Source of the DNA: Candidatus Dechloromonas phosphoritropha
Lineage (GTDB): Bacteria > Pseudomonadota > Gammaproteobacteria > Burkholderiales > Rhodocyclaceae
DNA: 64,000 nucleotides
Direction: 5' to 3'
Assembly (NCBI GenBank): GCA_016722705.1
Contig: JADKGN010000004.1
Coordinates: 558,001 to 622,000, forward strand
The notes under the pieces were generated by a model that made no database searches, was not told where the DNA came from, and was given only the letters and a program-made list of their open reading frames with translations. Of the stretch, positions 63,628 through 64,000 are shown piece by piece. Each line of letters opens with the position of its first letter. Within the stretch, counting starts at the first letter, position 1. The translations under genes were made by a program, and so were the position numbers.

Positions 63628-63951
63628 CTATAGTCCCGTTAACTGGTAGCTTACAATTGTCATGTTTCGACTGGCTTGCCGTAACCGTCTGCCCACCACC
63701 GTCTTTCGGGGTTCGCGCGAATCAGGCAGGCGAGGATAGGCTGGCTGATCAATTTGTGCAGCGACCTTCCACGGCAGCAAGTCGCTGACGCGGTTGACCG
63801 GGTAATCCGCGATGCGCGCAATGCGCGCCACCGAGACCCCGACCCCGGGCCGCAGCGTCTGCTCGACAAGCGCCAGCTTCAATGCCCGCAGGTAATGCTG
63901 GTAACGACCGCGTCGGCCGGCAACTACAACTGACTTCGAATTTGTGTCCAT
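63628..63951 (-). pseudogene. IS66-like remnant: N-terminus of one ORF joined to C-terminus of another
   Basis: Begins MDTNSKSVVVAGRRGRYQHY with AAGGA upstream, continues LRALKLALVEQTLRPGV and SVARIARIAD like an IS66 OrfA (TnpA), then changes to YPVNRVSDLLPWKVAAQ, which resembles the end of an IS66 TnpC. The middle of the element is missing. The element's edges could not be placed; it may be what truncated ispH. Family assignment is from memory of typical motifs and is tentative. Confidence 0.5.
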
Positions 63952-64000
63952 GAATTCCTTTGTGGGCACAAATTTGAGATGCCCCTCTGGGCTCAATCTT

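Overview
The window looks like chromosomal DNA of a GC-rich Gram-negative bacterium, most likely a betaproteobacterium of the Rhodocyclales type (inference from trxA-rho-rpmE, the argD-argF-argG block with a DUF3579 gene and rpsT nearby, a TRAP dicarboxylate system with DctS/DctR-like regulators, a fimT-pilVWXY1-pilE minor pilin cluster, and Kup). No rRNA, tRNA or CRISPR array was seen.

1-2213: minus-strand set lemA, two TPM-domain genes and the start of pbpC. 2324-7643: a pile of mobile DNA: a complete IS1182-type element; an IS630-type element cut in two just after its catalytic Glu codon by a compact 1.6-kb segment carrying a single 504-residue ORF of no recognised transposase class; then IS3 and IS30 remnants. 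7730-12002: an RND efflux adaptor and pump without an outer-membrane partner. 12008-13242: a second IS630-type element whose transposase appears to lack its catalytic Glu. 13539-14957: sdhC-sdhD-sdhB with no sdhA. 15097-18832: kup and a divergent CorA-like gene.

18988-24848: TRAP transporter dctPQM facing a two-component pair, with ATTGTGG heptamers between them. 24954-28716: trxA, rho, rpmE and a membrane glycosyltransferase. 28751-31472: orn, an M48 peptidase and rsgA. 31491-42071: a BaiN-like pseudogene and a five-gene set of two circularly permuted ATP-grasp proteins, two alpha-E domains (one fused) and two transglutaminase-fold proteins. This set is preceded by a good sigma-54 promoter and an NtrC-like site, which suggests nitrogen control. 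42332-51270: thiolase, CobD/CbiB-like, Nudix, retropepsin, glutamine amidotransferase, YajQ, PpnP, DUF2788 and argG-argF-argD. 51482-53155: two decayed copies of a two-gene nucleotidyltransferase module on either side of a DUF3579 gene. 53266-54277: rpsT and a TonB-like gene. 54398-62938: type IV pilus minor pilins, a PilY1 with a PA14 domain, and a PilE pilin. 63005-64000: an ispH gene that has lost its 5' part, next to an IS66-like deletion remnant.

The strongest candidates for something new are the single-ORF insertion at 4257-5881, the apparently nitrogen-controlled ATP-grasp/alpha-E/transglutaminase operon, and a short palindromic repeat (three copies) that has entered a coding frame at 46166. 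The number of broken genes and insertion elements points to a genome under heavy transposon load, though single-base frameshifts could in part be assembly errors.
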